From contig NZ_VLLF01000005.1 of NCBI RefSeq assembly GCF_007830545.1, positions 297,298-361,297 of the forward strand: a stretch of 64,000 nucleotides of DNA, in the 5' to 3' direction. Origin of the DNA: Roseibium hamelinense. Its GTDB lineage: Bacteria > Pseudomonadota > Alphaproteobacteria > Rhizobiales > Stappiaceae. The notes under the pieces were generated by a model that saw only the letters and a list, made by a program, of their open reading frames with translations, did not search any database and was not told the DNA's origin. Positions 29,071-38,739 of the stretch are shown here, one piece after another. The translations under genes were made by a program, and so were the position numbers. The first letter of the stretch is position 1. Each line of letters opens with the position of its first letter.

Positions 29071-29994
29071 TCATCCAGGCAGCATGGCTTCGCGATCGGC
29101 ACGCGCCATACGCGCCTCTTCAATCAGCCAGCTTCTAAAGGCTTTCACAACCGGGCGCAGCGTCCGATTTTCAGGATAAACGAAGTAGTAGGCAGTTTGT
29201 TGCCGCAAAGAAAGATCGAACAACCTGACCAAGCGCCCGGATGCCAGTTCATCCTCGATAAAAAATCGAGGGATAAGGGCCGCCCCGGCACTGTGTACCG
29301 CTGCCTCCGCAATCATTACAAATTGCTCGAACCTCGCGCCCTGAAAAGCCGCTGTAGTACTCACACCGGCCAGGTCGAACCACTGCCTCCAAGCCATAGG
29401 GCGTGTCGACAATTGCAGACGGGGAACACGACTAAGTTCTGCAGGAGAATTGATGTTGTGCCGGTCTCGAAAAGCACGTGAGGCAACGGGGATTACCTCT
29501 TCTGCAAAAAGCGGCTCTGCTATCGCACCTGCCCAAACCGGATTGCCGTGATGTATGGCTCCATCAAAGGGCTCTACAGAAAAATCAAAAGGTTGAAGCC
29601 GGACGCTGAGATTGAGGCCAGCGGCGGGATAGCGCTTTGAGAAACCGGCAATACGAGGCGCAAGCCAACGGGTGCCAAAAGTCGGCAAAACAGCGAGATT
29701 CAAGACGTCTTCGCTGCCCGCATAGGACATTACTTGCCGCGTTGCATCCGTCAACTCCTCCAAGGCGCCTTTGATATCATGAAGGTATATCCGGCCGGCA
29801 TCCGTCAAGACGATCCTCTGCCTGACCCTCCGAAACAGCTCGACTCCAAGCCGGTCTTCCAGGTGCCTAATCTGCTTAGAAATCGCACCTTGTGTCAGAT
29901 TCAGCTCCTCCGCAGCACGAGTGAAACTGGCGTGACGCGCGGCACACTCAAAGGCAATCAATGCGTCGGCCGGCGGTACAAATGCACGTTTCAT
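29071..29994 (-). CDS. LysR-family regulator, GcvA-like
   Basis: A 307-residue LysR-type regulator. The winged HTH is at the N terminus (ALIAFECAARHASFTRAAEELNLTQGAISKQIRHLEDRLG), followed by a periplasmic-binding-like sensor domain; the opening PPADALIAFECAARH is typical of the GcvA branch. It diverges from glutaryl-CoA dehydrogenase across 179 bp and probably controls it, as LysR proteins often act on the divergent neighbour. Whether glutarate or a related acyl-CoA is the inducer is a guess. Confidence 0.9.
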   Translation of the reverse strand: MKRAFVPPADALIAFECAARHASFTRAAEELNLTQGAISKQIRHLEDRLGVELFRRVRQRIVLTDAGRIYLHDIKGALEELTDATRQVMSYAGSEDVLNLAVLPTFGTRWLAPRIAGFSKRYPAAGLNLSVRLQPFDFSVEPFDGAIHHGNPVWAGAIAEPLFAEEVIPVASRAFRDRHNINSPAELSRVPRLQLSTRPMAWRQWFDLAGVSTTAAFQGARFEQFVMIAEAAVHSAGAALIPRFFIEDELASGRLVRLFDLSLRQQTAYYFVYPENRTLRPVVKAFRSWLIEEARMARADREAMLPG

Positions 29995-30173
29995 CTATTT
30001 CCCGCACATACACTTATTATTCCAATTTGGCATGAACAATTGAGCAGAAATAGCTTTTATGTCAATCTAGTCGGCGGCAAACTATTCCTGATAGTGATAA
30101 TAATGGCCAAATATGCAGTCGATCCGCTGTTTCGAGTTGGCCGCATGCCGCCAACAGCGGAGGAGACAACGCC

Positions 30174-31391
30174 ATGAATGTTCAAGCATCTGTAAAATCT
30201 TCGCCAACCGGCGGCGGTATTTTTGACTGGCAAGACGCTTTCATGCTCCACGACCAGCTCAATGAAGACGAAGTGCTCATAATGGAAAGCGCTCGTGCCT
30301 ATGCGACCGACAAGCTGCTGCCGCGGATCATTGAAGCTTACCGGGAGGAAAAGACAGACCGCTCCATCTTCAATGAAATGGGTGAGCTTGGCCTGCTTGG
30401 CTTAACGCTTCCGGAAGAGTATGGCTGCGCTGGCGCGTCCTACGTATCGTATGGCCTTGTCGCCCGTGAAATCGAGCGCATTGATTCAGGTTACCGGTCC
30501 ATGATGAGCGTTCAGTCTTCGCTGGTCATGTATCCGATTTATGCGTATGGCTCAGAGGAACAGCGCAAAAAATACCTTCCAAAGCTCGCGAGCGGTGAGT
30601 TTGTTGGGTGCTTTGGGCTCACTGAACCGGATGCAGGCTCCGATCCAGCTGGAATGCGCACACGCGCGGAAAAAATAGAAAATGGGTATCGGTTGACCGG
30701 TTCCAAGATGTGGATCTCCAACGCGCCGATTGCCGATGTTTTTGTGGTCTGGGCAAAATCCGAAGCCCATGATGGCGCAATCCGGGGGTTTGTGCTCGAC
30801 AAGGGAACAAAGGGCTTGTCGGCACCGAAAGTTGGCGGAAAACTCTCCCTGCGTGCATCTATCACCGGCGAAATCGTCATGGATAATGTTGAGGTAGGTG
30901 AAGATGCGCTTCTGCCTCACGTATCTGGTTTGAAAGGTCCATTCGGGTGTTTGAACCGGGCGCGCTATGGCATCTCTTGGGGCTCTCTCGGCGCTGCAGA
31001 AGACTGCTGGCATCGGGCGCGCCAATACGGACTAGACCGAGAGCAATTCGGACGCCCGCTCGCGCAGACACAGTTATTCCAGAAAAAGCTTGCCGACATG
31101 CAAACTGAGATTTCGCTCGGCCTTCAGGCATCGCTGCGTGTTGGGCGCTTGTTTGACGCTGGCAAGGCAGCGCCGGAAATGATTTCTATCGTCAAGCGGA
31201 ACAATTGCGGCAAGGCGCTAGATATTGCCCGTGTCGCACGGGACATGCACGGCGGCAACGGCATTCAAGAAGAGTATCACGTCATGCGCCATGCGCAGAA
31301 CTTGGAAACCGTGAACACCTATGAAGGCACGCATGATGTGCATGCACTGATTTTGGGGCGCGCGCAAACAGGCTTGCAGGCATTTTTCTAG
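30174..31391 (+). CDS. gcdH: Glutaryl-CoA dehydrogenase
   Basis: A 405-residue acyl-CoA dehydrogenase that converts glutaryl-CoA to crotonyl-CoA in lysine/tryptophan catabolism, passing electrons to ETF. Family signatures are [25 protein letters not shown] and the closing [28 protein letters not shown], where the catalytic glutamate sits in the YEGTHD region. The sequence [21 protein letters not shown] is characteristic of glutaryl-CoA dehydrogenase rather than of short-chain enzymes. GGAGGAG lies nine bases before the ATG. Divergent LysR regulator; a terminator follows. Confidence 0.93.
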   Translation: MNVQASVKSSPTGGGIFDWQDAFMLHDQLNEDEVLIMESARAYATDKLLPRIIEAYREEKTDRSIFNEMGELGLLGLTLPEEYGCAGASYVSYGLVAREIERIDSGYRSMMSVQSSLVMYPIYAYGSEEQRKKYLPKLASGEFVGCFGLTEPDAGSDPAGMRTRAEKIENGYRLTGSKMWISNAPIADVFVVWAKSEAHDGAIRGFVLDKGTKGLSAPKVGGKLSLRASITGEIVMDNVEVGEDALLPHVSGLKGPFGCLNRARYGISWGSLGAAEDCWHRARQYGLDREQFGRPLAQTQLFQKKLADMQTEISLGLQASLRVGRLFDAGKAAPEMISIVKRNNCGKALDIARVARDMHGGNGIQEEYHVMRHAQNLETVNTYEGTHDVHALILGRAQTGLQAFF

Positions 31392-31411
31392 GCTTCAAAA
31401 CCCCTTTCGAT

Positions 31412-31444
31412 GGGCTGAAAGCAATAGACTTTCAGCTCCTTTTT
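31412..31444 (+). terminator. Terminator of gcdH
   Basis: A ten-pair stem (31412-31421 with 31429-31438, one G-U pair) with a seven-base loop, followed by CTTTTT. It separates gcdH from the FAD oxidoreductase. Confidence 0.75.
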
Positions 31445-31457
31445 CCAGGGCACGCCC

Positions 31458-32636
31458 ATGTCCAATTCATTTGCAGATGTTGTCATCATCGGCGGCGCCG
31501 TGATGGGCTCATCGATCGCATGTCAGTTAGCACAGCGCCCTGATTTTTCAGGTCGTATAATTGTTGTCGAAGCCGACCCTTCCTACCAGGTTTGCGCCTC
31601 GGCGCGATCAGCCGCCTCCATACGCCAGCAATTTTCTAGTAAGATCAACATCGAGATCTCTTTGTTCGGCATTTCCTATCTTCGCGGCATTGGCGAACAC
31701 CTGAGTGTTGATGGCGAAGCGCCGACGATCGATCTCCATGAAGGCGGGTACCTTTTTCTTGCAACTAAAGACAAACACTCAATCCTGAAGGAAAATCATG
31801 AGCTGCAGCAGCAGCTTGGAGCGAATATTGCATATTTTGACCTGGCCGCAATCAGCGAACGGTTTCCTTGGCTGAACACTGACGGCTTGGAAGCTGGATG
31901 TCATGGTTTGACGGGAGAGGGCTGGTTCGATGGCTACGGGCTTATGCAGGCGTTCCGCCGAAAAGCCCGGTCGCTAGGGGTGCGCTATGTCAATGCAAAA
32001 GCTACCAAGTTTTCTCGTGACGGATCATCATGGGCGATCACGCTCGCAAACGGTGACATATTGTCAGCCGGAATACTCGTGAATGCTGCGGGTGCATCAG
32101 GTGGGACTGAGATCTGCCGGAAAGTCGGCATGGATGTTCCAGTTCGTAGCAAAAAGCGATGTGTTTTCACATTTGAATGCCGGCAATCGCTAGACCGCTT
32201 TCCCCTGCTCATTGATCCGAACGGAACCTATGTCCGGCCGGAAGGCGCTGGTTACATCTGTGGCTCAGCCCCGCCTGTCGATGATCCTGACTGCGATGAC
32301 TTCGAGGTTGAATACGGGCTGTTTGAAGAGCACATCTGGCCAACCCTTGCCAACAGAGTGCCTGCGTTCGAATCCATCAAACCAGGAGCGGCCTGGGCTG
32401 GATGCTACGACATGAATCTTTTTGACCACAATGCTTTTGTCGGCCCCGTATCGGGAATTGATAACTTCTACATTGCGCTCGGATTTTCGGGGCATGGACT
32501 TCAACAAGCTCCGGCCGTCGGGTGCGGTTTAGCGGAACACATCGCGACAGGCAGCTATCAAACGCTTGATTTGTCTGCACTCGGAATGGAACGGCTTACA
32601 ACAAATAGACCATTGATCGAAAGAAATGTGGTCTAG
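31458..32636 (+). CDS. FAD-dependent oxidoreductase, DAO/sarcosine-oxidase-like
   Basis: A 392-residue amine or amino-acid oxidase/dehydrogenase of the DAO family. The N-terminal dinucleotide-binding motif is VVIIGGAVMGSSIACQLAQ. ILVNAAGASG is the second FAD contact, and the C-terminal ALGFSGHGLQQAPAVGCGLAE is the third. Substrates in this family include sarcosine, glycine, proline and opines; none can be assigned. It stands between gcdH and an N-formylglutamate amidohydrolase, both catabolic. Confidence 0.87.
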   Translation: MSNSFADVVIIGGAVMGSSIACQLAQRPDFSGRIIVVEADPSYQVCASARSAASIRQQFSSKINIEISLFGISYLRGIGEHLSVDGEAPTIDLHEGGYLFLATKDKHSILKENHELQQQLGANIAYFDLAAISERFPWLNTDGLEAGCHGLTGEGWFDGYGLMQAFRRKARSLGVRYVNAKATKFSRDGSSWAITLANGDILSAGILVNAAGASGGTEICRKVGMDVPVRSKKRCVFTFECRQSLDRFPLLIDPNGTYVRPEGAGYICGSAPPVDDPDCDDFEVEYGLFEEHIWPTLANRVPAFESIKPGAAWAGCYDMNLFDHNAFVGPVSGIDNFYIALGFSGHGLQQAPAVGCGLAEHIATGSYQTLDLSALGMERLTTNRPLIERNVV

Positions 32637-32651
32637 TTTTTGTTATGAAGC

Positions 32652-33680
32652 CTATTCGGCCACGTCTGCCTCGAGAAAGTTATCCGGTATAATTGGACGA
32701 ACCAGTTTCCGCTCTGCAGCAGTAACGGCAGTTGCATGCTGTTGCGTGGTTTGCAGCTGCACTGGTTTGCCGGCCGGCGTGCTTGCCTGACCGCCATCTC
32801 CAACAGAGTCTGTGGAATTCTGCCGCTCAACTGTCATGAGCTCGCCGGTTGCTCTGGCGGACTGTACCAAGTTTCTCAGCTGCGGCGTTCCAGACCAGCC
32901 CGCCCAATCGAGCGTGCGGGTGAACCCTTCGAGCAAGACCGCCCGCAATCGTGCCATGCGCGCTTTATCAGGCTCAAACGGCGGGGTCTCATGGCGAAGA
33001 TAGCTGCGCTGCGCGATCACGAGCGTCAGTGTATGGATCTGCGACTCCGGGATGCCATAGGTCTGGCTGATGTACCGGCCTTTCACGCCGTCGTCGGTCG
33101 AAACGTTAAAGCCGGTAAGGCCGGTAAACGACCCAGCAAAAGTATTTCGCAGATCGGGATGGCAAGAAGTATTGTCATGCGTGCCTATATTGATGATCGG
33201 CAGCATGACGCCTGGCACCGGACCGGGTTTTGATCGCCGGGACTGGCAATCGAACAACAACACGGTTTTGTTGAGTCGGCGTATCCGGTCGATCTGTTGC
33301 CGCACCGCTGCATGATACGGATCGTGGAAAAGCAGCACGCGCTGATCGATTTCTGTTGGGCCCGGCTCCTCCCCAGCTTTGTAAAGGCGTTTGCCATCAA
33401 GCGTGGTCAACGGGCACAACGCCCGGGCGTAGTCCTCTTCCTCTGGCTTGCGCATCCGGGGGTCATGATCAACATCGACAACATATCGTGAGATCGTTGT
33501 TGCGATAATCGTCGCATCCAGCAAATCAGCGATATCGAGCACCTGATCGAGGTGCCAGGAGATATCCATCTGCAAACGGCCAGTGGCACTCAATCTTCCG
33601 CCGATCGCCGGCGGTACTTCCGTACCGCTGTGCGGAAGGCAGAGTATCAGTGGACTATTGCCTCTTTTCAGAACAATCAT
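32652..33680 (-). CDS. N-formylglutamate amidohydrolase with C-terminal tail
   Basis: 342 residues. Residues 1 to about 275 are the zinc-dependent N-formylglutamate amidohydrolase fold (last step of one histidine-degradation route): SPLILCLPHSGTEVP, YVVDVDHDPRM, LLFDCQSRRS and HDNTSCHPDLRNTF. The remaining 65 or so residues (from about QNSTDSVGDGG) are rich in Gln, Thr and Ala and are not part of the fold; this tail is unusual. It converges on the oxidase upstream with a 15-bp gap. No other hut genes are near, so formylated amino acids other than formylglutamate are possible substrates. Confidence 0.85.
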   Translation of the reverse strand: MIVLKRGNSPLILCLPHSGTEVPPAIGGRLSATGRLQMDISWHLDQVLDIADLLDATIIATTISRYVVDVDHDPRMRKPEEEDYARALCPLTTLDGKRLYKAGEEPGPTEIDQRVLLFHDPYHAAVRQQIDRIRRLNKTVLLFDCQSRRSKPGPVPGVMLPIINIGTHDNTSCHPDLRNTFAGSFTGLTGFNVSTDDGVKGRYISQTYGIPESQIHTLTLVIAQRSYLRHETPPFEPDKARMARLRAVLLEGFTRTLDWAGWSGTPQLRNLVQSARATGELMTVERQNSTDSVGDGGQASTPAGKPVQLQTTQQHATAVTAAERKLVRPIIPDNFLEADVAE

Positions 33681-34046
33681 GGTGCAAAACCTAGTGCCCG
33701 AACGCGTCGCGCGATCAGTTTGATTTTTTTACCTTACGGAAACAAGACAAATCCGCGGCAAATCAAAAAAATGAAAGCTCATCGGATGACGCGGAAGCCA
33801 ATGCGCCAGATGCCGAAACCGACACCGCCACTTTATACGGTTTCGCATGCTTAAAACGCAGGCGACATTGAATACGCACAGATATTCGTTGTGCGGCTGA
33901 TGGGTCAGTTTCCGTACATTCAGAATTCCGAGATCCATAGCCCTTTGACCGACATGGTTTTTGGCGCAAGATAGGGCCAATAGTCTTTTGTGTTTGCGCT
34001 GCCCAGCGCTGACACACCTTCTGAACACATTTCAAAGGACGCGAGA
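33681..34046. other. Spacer upstream of the class V aminotransferase
   Basis: About 365 bases, AT-rich near 33720 and 33770, without a credible gene or clear signal apart from the AAGGA box just before the start at 34047. Confidence 0.5.
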
Positions 34047-35225
34047 ATGACGCTGTCAAACGGCAAGGAATTCCTCATGATTCCAGGGCCGACAAATATT
34101 CCGGACACCGTATTGCAGGCCATGCATCGACCCGCAATCGACATCTATGAAGGCCCGCTCGTAGAAACGACAGATGCCTGTATGGCAGGATTGAAGCGCC
34201 TCTTCCGTACGGAAGCGCCGGTCTACATTTATGCAGCGAATGGGCATGGCGCATGGGACGCAGCGCTCACCAACACGCTCAACCGTGGAGACACTGTTCT
34301 CGTTTTGGAATCTGGCCTTTTTGCGCATGCATGGGGCGAAGCTGCTAGAGTTCTCGGCCTGAATGTTGATCGCGTTGAAGGCACTTGGAGATCCGCCGTG
34401 GATCCAAATGTTGTCGAACAGCAGCTAAGGCAGGACGCAGACCACAAAATCAAAGCCGTTTTGATGGTTCAGGTGGACACCGCTTCAGGTGTTTGGAATG
34501 ACGTAAAGGCTGTCCGTGCAGCAATTGATGCGGCCGGCCACCCTGCACTTTTCATGGTGGACACCATCGCCTCCCTTGGCTGCATGCCATTTGAGATGGA
34601 CGCCTGGGGCGTAGACATTGCACTTACCGGTTCACAAAAGGGGCTCATGAGCCCGCCAGGACTGTCTTTTGTGGCAGCGGGCCCCAAAGCAGTCGAAGCA
34701 CATGCGTCCGCAAACTTGAAAAACAACTACATGGACTGGACGTTCCGAAACGGCGAGATACACTACCAGAAGTATTGCGGGACGCCTCCTGAACATCTTC
34801 TTTTTGCTTTTAGAGCTGCCCTCGATCTTCTATTTCAAGAAGGGCTTGAGCAAGTTTGGCACCGCCATGCGCTGCTGGCCGAAGCAACACGGCACGCACT
34901 CGGTGTTTGGTCCGAGGCCGGATCAATCGACTTCAATATCATCAACCCGCATGCGCGCTCCAACAGTGTGACCGTTGCCACTTTTGATGAAATTGATCCA
35001 GAACCGCTGCGCAATTTCACGAAGGATGTCTGTGGCGTCACAATCGGCGGCATGATCGGTCCGATAGTCGGTAAAGGGATAAGGATTGGCCATATGGGCC
35101 ATGTAAACGCGGTGATGGTTCTTGGGACACTCAGTGCGGTAGAGCTCGGCCTTAAAAAACTCGGCATCCCACACAACTCAGGCGGGCTTCAAGCGGCGAT
35201 AGACTACCTTGACAAGGCTCTCTAG
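34047..35225 (+). CDS. Class V aminotransferase, serine/alanine-glyoxylate type
   Basis: A 392-residue PLP enzyme of the alanine-glyoxylate / serine-glyoxylate aminotransferase group. The opening FLMIPGPTNIPDTVLQAMHRP, the GHGAWDAALTN phosphate-binding region, VDTIASLGC and the PLP lysine in LTGSQKGLMSPPGLSF are diagnostic. The end MGHVNAVMVLGTLSAVELGL is also typical. I start at 34047, seven bases after AAGGA; the frame extends 57 bases upstream without conservation. In alphaproteobacteria such enzymes serve the serine cycle or taurine/phosphonate use; context does not decide. Confidence 0.9.
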   Translation: MTLSNGKEFLMIPGPTNIPDTVLQAMHRPAIDIYEGPLVETTDACMAGLKRLFRTEAPVYIYAANGHGAWDAALTNTLNRGDTVLVLESGLFAHAWGEAARVLGLNVDRVEGTWRSAVDPNVVEQQLRQDADHKIKAVLMVQVDTASGVWNDVKAVRAAIDAAGHPALFMVDTIASLGCMPFEMDAWGVDIALTGSQKGLMSPPGLSFVAAGPKAVEAHASANLKNNYMDWTFRNGEIHYQKYCGTPPEHLLFAFRAALDLLFQEGLEQVWHRHALLAEATRHALGVWSEAGSIDFNIINPHARSNSVTVATFDEIDPEPLRNFTKDVCGVTIGGMIGPIVGKGIRIGHMGHVNAVMVLGTLSAVELGLKKLGIPHNSGGLQAAIDYLDKAL

Positions 35226-35284
35226 ATTAGAGCTGTTTTGAGATTTTAATTCAAGCATGAGCTTCGATCTCTGAGGCATTGCCT

Positions 35285-37009
35285 ATGATTGCCGTACTCA
35301 ATCTTGCTGGTGCACTCGGGCTGTTTCTTTATGGCATGAAGGTCATGAGCGACGGCCTTTCCGCGCTTGCGGGTTCCGGCTTGCGAGCGACACTCGCGAA
35401 ATTGACTTCCAACAGATTCAAAGGCGTTTTCACCGGCGTTTTCATCACAGCGGCCATTCAATCATCCTCCGCGACGACACTGATGGTTGTCAGCTTCGTA
35501 AACGCCGGTCTGCTGTCGCTCAAGTCAGCCATTCCGGTCATTATGGGTGCAAATATCGGCACCACATTCACAGCCTGGCTGATCGCGCTTCTCGGTTTCG
35601 GCGTCTCGATGAGTGCGATCGCGATTCCGGCCATGGCCGTTGGCTTTCTTCTTGTGTCGTCAAAAAACACCCAAGCCATCAAATGGGGGCAGTTCCTGAT
35701 CGGTTTCTGCCTTTTGTTTATTGGACTGGACTTCATGAAGGGGTCTTTTCCGGATCTCAAAAACAATCCCGAGATTTATCGATTGATATCCGACCTTTCC
35801 GGCTTCGGTTTATTCTCCATTTTTATCTTTCTGGGATTCGGCACGTTTCTCACGATCATCTTGCAGTCTTCAAGCGCCACTATGGCAATTACAATCGTTG
35901 CGGCCAGTCAGGGTTGGCTACCTTTTGAGGCCGCGGTTGCTATCATACTGGGCGAGAATGTCGGCACAACAATCACTGCGAACTTGGCTGCACTTGTTGC
36001 TGATGCAAACGCGCGGCGTGCGGCATTTGCTCACCTGTTTGTCAATTTATTCGGCGTGTGCTGGGCGCTATTGTTTTTGGGCTCCCTTATCGATCTTGTT
36101 TCGAGCTTTACAATCTTGCTTGAAGGCACTTCACCAATGGTATCGGCCACCGCAATTCCATTGGGCCTTGCCTCGTTTCACAGTGTTTTCAACATCCTGA
36201 ATACTTCTCTCTTGATTTGGTTCGTAGCACCAATTTCAACGTTGGTGAGTGCGATTGTCCCTGACCGTGCCGCACCGGAAGTAGAACTGACCCAGTCGAA
36301 ATTTTTGACGAAATCGGCCATGAAATATCCAGAGACCGCCCTGGAGGCTTTTGAAAACGAGTCCCGACGGCTGTTTTCGAATGCGATCTACGAGAGCGTC
36401 GCCCATGGCCTGTCGCTGTCCCGGCGGGACATTGAGTCTCGAATGAGCGATGAAGAGGTGGTGCGCGCAGGCACAGACCTGATGGTGCTTGATATCGACA
36501 GCTTCTTCACCAAAAGGATAGAACCCCTATTCGAAGAACTCTTGGCCTACTCAAGCAAGATCCTGGCAAAACACGAGTTGAAGCCGGAACAGGCAAAAAG
36601 ACTGCTGGCGCTCCGGCTCGCCAACCGGCGCCTACCCGACATCTTGAAAAACGTGGCGGTTCTTTATGCTATTTTGAGCCGCAGCGCTACAGTCAGTAAG
36701 CCGGCTTTCCAAAGCGAAGTTGATTCGATCCGCATCGTTATCGTGAGACTGCTACGCGCATTTTTTGCTCTGCGGGACCTGCCAGTATCCCAGCGAAAGC
36801 CGGATACATTCAATACACTGCGCAAGGAAGCGAATAAGCTCGATAATCAGATTTTTTCAGAAGTGGATGCCTTGATCCGAACCAAGACCCTCAGCGCTGC
36901 TGAAGGCACCGCACTGATCAACGCAAGTGCGATAACCCGCCACCTCACCAAGGATCTTGTCAAAACCGCACGCGCTCTCTACAGCACCGACAGTGCTCGA
37001 GCCGCCTAA
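35285..37009 (+). CDS. Na/Pi cotransporter family protein (NptA/YjbB type) with PhoU-like tail
   Basis: A 574-residue inner-membrane protein of the SLC34-like Na+/phosphate cotransporter family. Two inverted copies of the signature QSSSATT / QSSSATM lie at about residues 58-65 and 194-201, with eight or more hydrophobic segments up to about 320. The C-terminal third is helical and PhoU-like (from about ESRRLFSNAIYESVAHG). ATG at 35285 has GAGG eight bases upstream; a TTG six bases before is less likely. It converges on a polyphosphate-using kinase through a CTAA stop overlap, grouping two phosphate genes. Confidence 0.9.
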   Translation: MIAVLNLAGALGLFLYGMKVMSDGLSALAGSGLRATLAKLTSNRFKGVFTGVFITAAIQSSSATTLMVVSFVNAGLLSLKSAIPVIMGANIGTTFTAWLIALLGFGVSMSAIAIPAMAVGFLLVSSKNTQAIKWGQFLIGFCLLFIGLDFMKGSFPDLKNNPEIYRLISDLSGFGLFSIFIFLGFGTFLTIILQSSSATMAITIVAASQGWLPFEAAVAIILGENVGTTITANLAALVADANARRAAFAHLFVNLFGVCWALLFLGSLIDLVSSFTILLEGTSPMVSATAIPLGLASFHSVFNILNTSLLIWFVAPISTLVSAIVPDRAAPEVELTQSKFLTKSAMKYPETALEAFENESRRLFSNAIYESVAHGLSLSRRDIESRMSDEEVVRAGTDLMVLDIDSFFTKRIEPLFEELLAYSSKILAKHELKPEQAKRLLALRLANRRLPDILKNVAVLYAILSRSATVSKPAFQSEVDSIRIVIVRLLRAFFALRDLPVSQRKPDTFNTLRKEANKLDNQIFSEVDALIRTKTLSAAEGTALINASAITRHLTKDLVKTARALYSTDSARAA

Positions 37010-38472
37010 AGTTCTTCCTCAAGGCGTTTGCAAATCGTTTTTAGCACCTCAACGCGCGCGTGCCTTTTGTTTTCAGAGGACACAAGTGTCCAAGGTGCAT
37101 AATGTGTCGAAGTTCTATCGACCATGTCACCGGCCGCAATCGCGTACTGGTCCCACTTTAAACGGTTTCGCCAGTCTTCGTCGGTAATCTTGTGCTGCTT
37201 GTAAATCGTGTCTTCTCGCGCCTTGAAGCGCTTTAACTGTTCTTCCTCGCTTATGGCGAGCCAAAATTTGCAGATGATGTACCCGAAATCGGCAAGCTCG
37301 TTTTCAAAATCATTGATCTCATTATAAGCGCGTAGCCAATCCTCATGGCTTGCAAAACCCTCGACACGTTCAACAAGCACACGCTCATACCAAGACCGGT
37401 CAAAAATCGCGATGTGCCCCCTGCGCGGCACCCGCCGCCAGAAACGCCAGAGATACGGATGCGCATTTTCTTCGTCCGTGGGTGCGGAAATCGGATGAAC
37501 CTTATAGATCCTCGGGTCGAGCGGGCGGATAACCCGCCGTATGGATCCCCCTTTTCCCGCAGCATCATTCCCTTGGAAAACAAGGATCATACCCCGTTTT
37601 GAAAAAGCCTTCGTATCTGAGATATCAGAGAGGGTGTTCTGATATTTTTCGCGTTTTTTTTCATAGTCGTCTCTGTCGAGCTTTGCTGACAAATCAATCG
37701 CGTCGATTGCAGTCTTTCTCTTAACCCCTCCAATGACTGGCGGAGCTGAAACCGTCCTCGGTTCGCCGTCTGCAAGCTTGAGTTTCATGGAGCGGGCAAG
37801 TGTCTGCGCCAGGGCAGAATCTCTGTACTCGGCATCTTGAGAGGGAATCACGAACCACGGCGCGTTGCCGGTGCTTGTTTCAAGGATTATTTTTTCGCCG
37901 ACTTCGCTCGCGCTGCTATGATTCTTCAGGGCAGCCCAGTCGGACAAGACATGCCGTGCGGCATTCTTCTTCTTGATCTTTTCGAGCCGTCGCTCCTGAT
38001 CTTCTTTGGGCAGAAGGAACCAGAACTTCAAAACCAAAACATCTTCATTGGCCAACATATCTTCGAAATTTCGGATTCGCTCGAGCTCCTTGGAGAACTC
38101 TTCATCAGAAAGCTTGTTATAGACCCGGTCACGCAAGGGTTTTTGGTACCAGCTTCCGAAGACAATCGCTGTCTCGCCCCTGGCCGGCAGATCGCGCCAA
38201 TACCGCCAAAGCGGCGGCCGAAGCCGTGCTTCTTCCATCGGCTCGCCATAGGCGTTACAACTCAGATGCCGGGCGTCCATCCAGCCATAAAGACGGGCCA
38301 CCGCTTCGCCTTTGCCGGCACCATCGAGCCCATCAACCAAAATGACGGTAGAAAATTTCTTGTTTTCAACAATCTCAAGCTGAGGCGCTAACAGGGACTC
38401 GCGAATTTCGGGCTCAAGTTTTTTGAAGGTTTTCTTGTCCATCTTCTGGGGCAAACGCGCAGATTCGAACAT
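37006..38472 (-). CDS. pap: Polyphosphate:AMP phosphotransferase (two-domain PPK2)
   Basis: A 488-residue class II PPK2 that makes ADP from AMP with polyphosphate as phosphate donor. Both PPK2 domains show a Walker A: GLDGAGKGEAV in the first half and GNDAAGKGGSI in the second; the second also has IFDRSWYERVLVERVEGF, the expected catalytic lid region. I start at 38472 because GGAGG precedes it at five bases; a longer frame to 38577 is not conserved. Its stop overlaps that of the Na/Pi cotransporter. Confidence 0.92.
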   Translation of the reverse strand: MFESARLPQKMDKKTFKKLEPEIRESLLAPQLEIVENKKFSTVILVDGLDGAGKGEAVARLYGWMDARHLSCNAYGEPMEEARLRPPLWRYWRDLPARGETAIVFGSWYQKPLRDRVYNKLSDEEFSKELERIRNFEDMLANEDVLVLKFWFLLPKEDQERRLEKIKKKNAARHVLSDWAALKNHSSASEVGEKIILETSTGNAPWFVIPSQDAEYRDSALAQTLARSMKLKLADGEPRTVSAPPVIGGVKRKTAIDAIDLSAKLDRDDYEKKREKYQNTLSDISDTKAFSKRGMILVFQGNDAAGKGGSIRRVIRPLDPRIYKVHPISAPTDEENAHPYLWRFWRRVPRRGHIAIFDRSWYERVLVERVEGFASHEDWLRAYNEINDFENELADFGYIICKFWLAISEEEQLKRFKAREDTIYKQHKITDEDWRNRLKWDQYAIAAGDMVDRTSTHYAPWTLVSSENKRHARVEVLKTICKRLEEEL

Positions 38473-38739
38473 GATACCTCCATTTGCCGCAAAAACTCGC
38501 GAGCGCAAATCGCCGTAATTATCATAAACAGTATCCGTCAATGAGGTCTTTGGTCCAGCATCTTTGCTGAAGAGCACATGTGAGGGATTGATGCTGGAAA
38601 TAGAGGCACCAAAAAATTCGCTGTTGGGGACCGGCTTGGTTGCCTATATGAAAGCTGCTCGCATTTTATTCGAAACTGGAATTCGACACCGCATGCCGTC
38701 AGCCTTTTCGGCAATTTCCAGTCCCACAGGAACACCTGC

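Noticed and set aside
33771..33854. 27-codon basic, Pro/Met-rich frame
   Set aside because: No ribosome-binding site and no recognisable family; likely chance.
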